A stretch of DNA of 7,490 bases from assembly GCA_003162615.1 (NCBI GenBank), contig PMNG01000194.1, positions 1-7,490 of the forward strand, read 5' to 3'. Origin of the DNA: Methanothrix sp. Lineage in GTDB: Archaea > Halobacteriota > Methanosarcinia > Methanotrichales > Methanotrichaceae. Below are positions 5,159 through 7,490 of the stretch, one piece after another. Below the pieces are notes generated by a model. That model ran no database searches. It saw nothing but the letters and a program-made list of their open reading frames with translations, and was not told the origin of the DNA. The position numbers and the translations under genes are program-made. Positions within the stretch are counted from its first letter, which is position 1. Each line of letters opens with the position of its first letter.

Positions 5159-7225
5159 CTCATTCACTGGCCTGTGGAGTTTATCCCCTGGCTTTATGCT
5201 CGGGAACGCCTTGTAAAACTCGGGCACGTTGAAGACCACGCCGTTGACTCTAAACCTGCAGGGCGAGTGGGTATCAGTCAGGGCTCGCATCCTCAGGGAT
5301 TCGTTCGTGTCCGATTCCCTCCACATCTGGGCGAAGCTTAAGAAGAACCTCTGATCTCCGGTGAATCCATCGATCATCTCCGGCTCCCCTTTCAATGAGA
5401 GCTTATAGGCGTGGTAGGCCATAGTCAATCCGCCGAAGTCTGCTATGTTCTCCGGCAGGGTCAGGTTGCCGTTGACGTGTAGGCCGGGCAGGACCTCGAA
5501 CATGTTGTACTCGTCCACCAAACCCCCAGTGCTCTTGTTGAAGTTATCGGCATCCTTTGACGTCCACCAATCCGTCAAATTTCCACTGGCATCGAACTTC
5601 CTGCCCTGGCTGTCGAAGTTGTGAGTCATCTCGTGCCCTATAATGGCACCTATGGCACCGTAGTTGACTGCGTCATCGGCGTCCTTATTGAAGAAGGGCG
5701 ACTGAAGAATGCCCGCCGGGAAGACTATGAGAACCTTATTATAGTCCGCATAGGCGTTAGTCTCCTGGGGGTCCATCTCCCAGAGCTTGCGATCTACGGG
5801 TTTGCCTATTCTGTCCAGGCCATCGGGACCGTGGTGGAACTGAAATTTAGAGGCCGCCAGGACATTCATGACATACGAAACGTTCTTTACTTCAAGCTCT
5901 GAATAATTCAGCCATTCGTCGGGGTAACCTACCTGGACATCCAGGACATCAAGTTTCGTGAGAGCTTTCTTCTTGGTTTCAGGCTCCATCCATGTCAGGT
6001 TTTGAATTCTCTCACGGAAGGCCTTCTTTAGGTTGGATACCATCTCCTGCATCCTGGCCTTGGAGCCTGGGTCGAAATACCCGTCTACATAGACACGGCC
6101 TATAGCCTCACCTATGGCCCCGTATTCTGCATCGAGGACCCTCTTCCAGCGGGGCTTCATCTCCTGCTGGCCATTGAGCTTTCTCCCATAGAAGTCAAAG
6201 TGCTCCCCCTCTAGGTCGGAGCTGAGATAGGAGGACGTGGCTAAGATCAGCTTCCAGCGCAGGAAGGTCTTCCAGTCAGCTACGCTATCGTTCTGCAGGG
6301 CAGTGCTCAGCTCCTTGAAGAAGGACGGGTTTCTGACGTTGACCTCGGTTACGTCCGGGCGACCAAAGGCGCTGAAGAGACGAGACCAGTTCAAGCCTGG
6401 GGCAAAGGCCTGAAGCTCCTCAAGGCTCATCATGTTATAAGTTTTGATCTCATCGTTGTCGGCCACGTTTGTGAAGGATGCGTTGGCTAGGCGAGTCTCT
6501 ATCGTCATCACTGTCTTGGCATTATTCTCAGCGATCTTTGGGCTATCGCCGAGGAAGACGAACATCTTGGCAACGTGAGTCAGGTACTGCGCTCTCGTCT
6601 TGATAGAGTCGTTGTCCTGTCTGAAATAGAAATCTCTGTCCGGGAGTCCTAGACCCCCCTGAGTGATGGTGGCGATCATGACTCTGCTGTTCTTCTTGTC
6701 GGGTGCGGCGTACATGGAGAAGAAGGGGTCCATGCCATAGTCCATCATTTGCGTCGACACAGCCTGGACTTCGGAGGTGTTGGAGATATTGTCGATCATA
6801 TTCAGCTTGTCTTTGATGGGGTCCAGACGCTGCTTTTCCAGAGTGGCATTATCCATTCCCACGCGGTAGAACTCGCCGATCTTCTGATCGAGGCTTCCCT
6901 CAGGGGCAGAGGTGTTGTTGGCTGCACTATCCACTATTTTTTTGACGCGGTCGTAGGTTCTATCATCTACTATCTGGAACTCTCCGTATCGCGCTTTGTC
7001 TGCAGGCACAGGGTGGCTTTTTATCCAAGCTCCCTCAACGTAATCATAGAAGTCGTTTCCAGGACTTACTGAAAGGTTCATGCTCCCGGGGTCGAAGGCC
7101 TTCTCATGGCCTGAGGCGCTCGTGTTACCCATAGAGGCTTCAGAAGAACCAAAACCTACGAGGGTTAAAGCGATAATTATTGCTATGCCAAAAGCGAATA
7201 GACATACTACTCCCATCCTCCTCAT
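5141..7225 (-). CDS. Exported M13 family zinc metallopeptidase (neprilysin/PepO-like)
   Basis: This 694-residue endopeptidase should act outside the cell on peptides. A signal or anchor segment comes first (MRR, then a hydrophobic stretch of about residues 5-26, then SSEAS with a possible cleavage after SEA). The M13 N-terminal domain follows (about 52-430, with NDFYDYVEGAW at 57-67 and LGLPDRDFY at 192-200), then the catalytic domain. Catalytic features: substrate-binding N490-A491-Y492, VFPAGILQSPFF (501-512), zinc motif H531-E532-M-T-H535, third ligand E592 with D596 (ENIADFGG), and H653 and R659 (HSPCRFRVNG) matching neprilysin H711 and R717. It ends in the family's usual C-terminal Trp. 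The site is complete and the length normal. There are 18 N-x-S/T sequons. It is monocistronic with its own promoter and terminator. M13 enzymes are common in Bacteria and animals and rarer in Archaea, so transfer is possible but not shown. Confidence 0.95.
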   Translation of the reverse strand: MRRMGVVCLFAFGIAIIIALTLVGFGSSEASMGNTSASGHEKAFDPGSMNLSVSPGNDFYDYVEGAWIKSHPVPADKARYGEFQIVDDRTYDRVKKIVDSAANNTSAPEGSLDQKIGEFYRVGMDNATLEKQRLDPIKDKLNMIDNISNTSEVQAVSTQMMDYGMDPFFSMYAAPDKKNSRVMIATITQGGLGLPDRDFYFRQDNDSIKTRAQYLTHVAKMFVFLGDSPKIAENNAKTVMTIETRLANASFTNVADNDEIKTYNMMSLEELQAFAPGLNWSRLFSAFGRPDVTEVNVRNPSFFKELSTALQNDSVADWKTFLRWKLILATSSYLSSDLEGEHFDFYGRKLNGQQEMKPRWKRVLDAEYGAIGEAIGRVYVDGYFDPGSKARMQEMVSNLKKAFRERIQNLTWMEPETKKKALTKLDVLDVQVGYPDEWLNYSELEVKNVSYVMNVLAASKFQFHHGPDGLDRIGKPVDRKLWEMDPQETNAYADYNKVLIVFPAGILQSPFFNKDADDAVNYGAIGAIIGHEMTHNFDSQGRKFDASGNLTDWWTSKDADNFNKSTGGLVDEYNMFEVLPGLHVNGNLTLPENIADFGGLTMAYHAYKLSLKGEPEMIDGFTGDQRFFLSFAQMWRESDTNESLRMRALTDTHSPCRFRVNGVVFNVPEFYKAFPSIKPGDKLHRPVNERPVIW

Positions 7226-7240
7226 GTCTCCTCAACTCCT
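7217..7240 (-). promoter_or_regulatory. Three stacked ribosome sites before two possible starts of the M13 gene
   Basis: On the minus strand AGGAG (7236-7240) lies 10 bases before the ATG at 7225, and GAGGAG (7228-7233) lies 2 bases before it. A second in-frame ATG at 7216 has GAGGAG at 11 bases and AGGAGG (7217-7222) directly against it. The first ATG, giving MRRM with a positively charged signal-peptide start, is preferred, but the start at 7216 cannot be excluded. Either choice leaves the export signal intact. Confidence 0.5.
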
Positions 7241-7242
7241 AT

Positions 7243-7256
7243 GGTTCCAAGGAACC
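7243..7256 (-). promoter_or_regulatory. Operator-like palindrome at the M13 gene transcription start
   Basis: GGTTCC AA GGAACC is a perfect inverted repeat with 6-base arms. The start predicted from the TATA box (about 7246) falls inside it, a position typical of archaeal repressor sites that block RNA polymerase recruitment. The structure is clear; the regulator and its function are inferred. Confidence 0.45.
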
Positions 7257-7266
7257 TCTTACATTG

Positions 7267-7275
7267 CATATAAAG
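7267..7275 (-). promoter_or_regulatory. TATA box of the M13 peptidase gene
   Basis: On the minus strand CTTTATATG closely matches the archaeal TATA consensus (TTTATATA). Its centre is about 46 bases before the ATG at 7225, so transcription should begin near 7246 with a leader of about 20 bases carrying the ribosome sites. The bases before it (AATAAGCAAT) are only a modest BRE match. This is the best promoter candidate in the window. Confidence 0.65.
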
Positions 7276-7379
7276 ATTGCTTATTTGTATGTATTTAGCC
7301 CCCCTAGGAACACTCTATTGACAAGACTGTCCGTATAAATTAACACATCCTGACTGGCAGTTCAAAATGACATTTTTGA

Positions 7380-7415
7380 TCGTAATCCTCTGGAATGTTA
7401 TTAAGAGGATTTCGA
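7380..7415. repeat. Hairpin in the right-hand intergenic region
   Basis: TCGTAATCCTCT (7380-7391) pairs with AGAGGATTTCGA (7404-7415) at 11 of 12 positions, with one T-T mismatch and a 12-base loop. It includes a perfect 8-base-pair stem, AATCCTCT/AGAGGATT. No T-run follows on either strand. It could end a minus-strand gene lying to the right, be part of a small RNA, or be a regulatory dyad. The rest of 7299-7490 shows no supported gene. Confidence 0.4.
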
Positions 7416-7490
7416 AAATCGTTTGATCTGCAATCTTTCAAGAGCACTTCGTTAACATTTTCGATTTAGATGCTTCTCAATTCGTTCAAT

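Noticed and set aside
7452..7490. Minus-strand frame entering from the right edge, IERIEKHLNRKC then stop
   Set aside because: Twelve residues are too few to support a gene. It could be the tail of a neighbour, but no other signal backs it.
1..7490. CRISPR array, toxin-antitoxin, restriction or other defence system
   Set aside because: No regularly spaced repeats, Cas-like motifs, methylase or nuclease motifs were seen. All confident genes are housekeeping, apart from the M13 peptidase.

Overview
The window looks like a housekeeping stretch of a methanogenic euryarchaeon, most likely a Methanosarcinales member such as Methanothrix (Methanosaeta). The main evidence is a geranylgeranylglyceryl phosphate synthase (archaeal ether lipids), an archaeal-type ribosomal protein L40e, a type II archaeal methionine aminopeptidase, a KEOPS Cgi121 subunit and a DUF2150 protein, a family I know mainly from methanogens. 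TATA boxes rather than -35/-10 promoters and frequent AGA/AGG arginine codons agree with this. The species is inferred, not proven.

Layout. Bases 1-212 hold at most the last few codons of an upstream gene and a candidate promoter. Then comes a plus-strand pair, cgi121 (213-734) and a DUF2150 gene (744-1349), 9 bases apart and probably one operon. A 76-base spacer separates it from a convergent minus-strand operon, read right to left: rpl40e (4300-4449, 49 codons), GGGP synthase (3524-4291), an M24B Xaa-Pro peptidase (2394-3539) and map (1426-2316). A gap of about 690 bases follows (4450-5140) with no convincing gene. It holds a candidate promoter for the L40e operon, a palindrome that occurs twice, and an 11-base direct repeat. 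The last gene, on the minus strand, is an exported M13 (neprilysin/PepO-like) metallopeptidase (5141-7225). It has a clear TATA box, an operator-like palindrome and a strong hairpin-plus-T-run terminator that reuses its last codons. Bases 7299-7490 hold a hairpin but no supported gene.

How the genes fit together. Cgi121 serves t6A tRNA modification. The minus operon couples a ribosomal protein, the first committed step of archaeal membrane lipid synthesis and two pita-bread-fold metallopeptidases, one for N-terminal methionine removal and one for proline-containing peptides. The M13 enzyme is the only surface or exported protein and the one most likely to be accessory.

I found no CRISPR array, transposase, defence system, tRNA or rRNA. 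The best leads are the unusually sequon-rich M13 peptidase with its compact control elements, the cgi121-DUF2150 pairing, and the repeated palindrome in the long gap.
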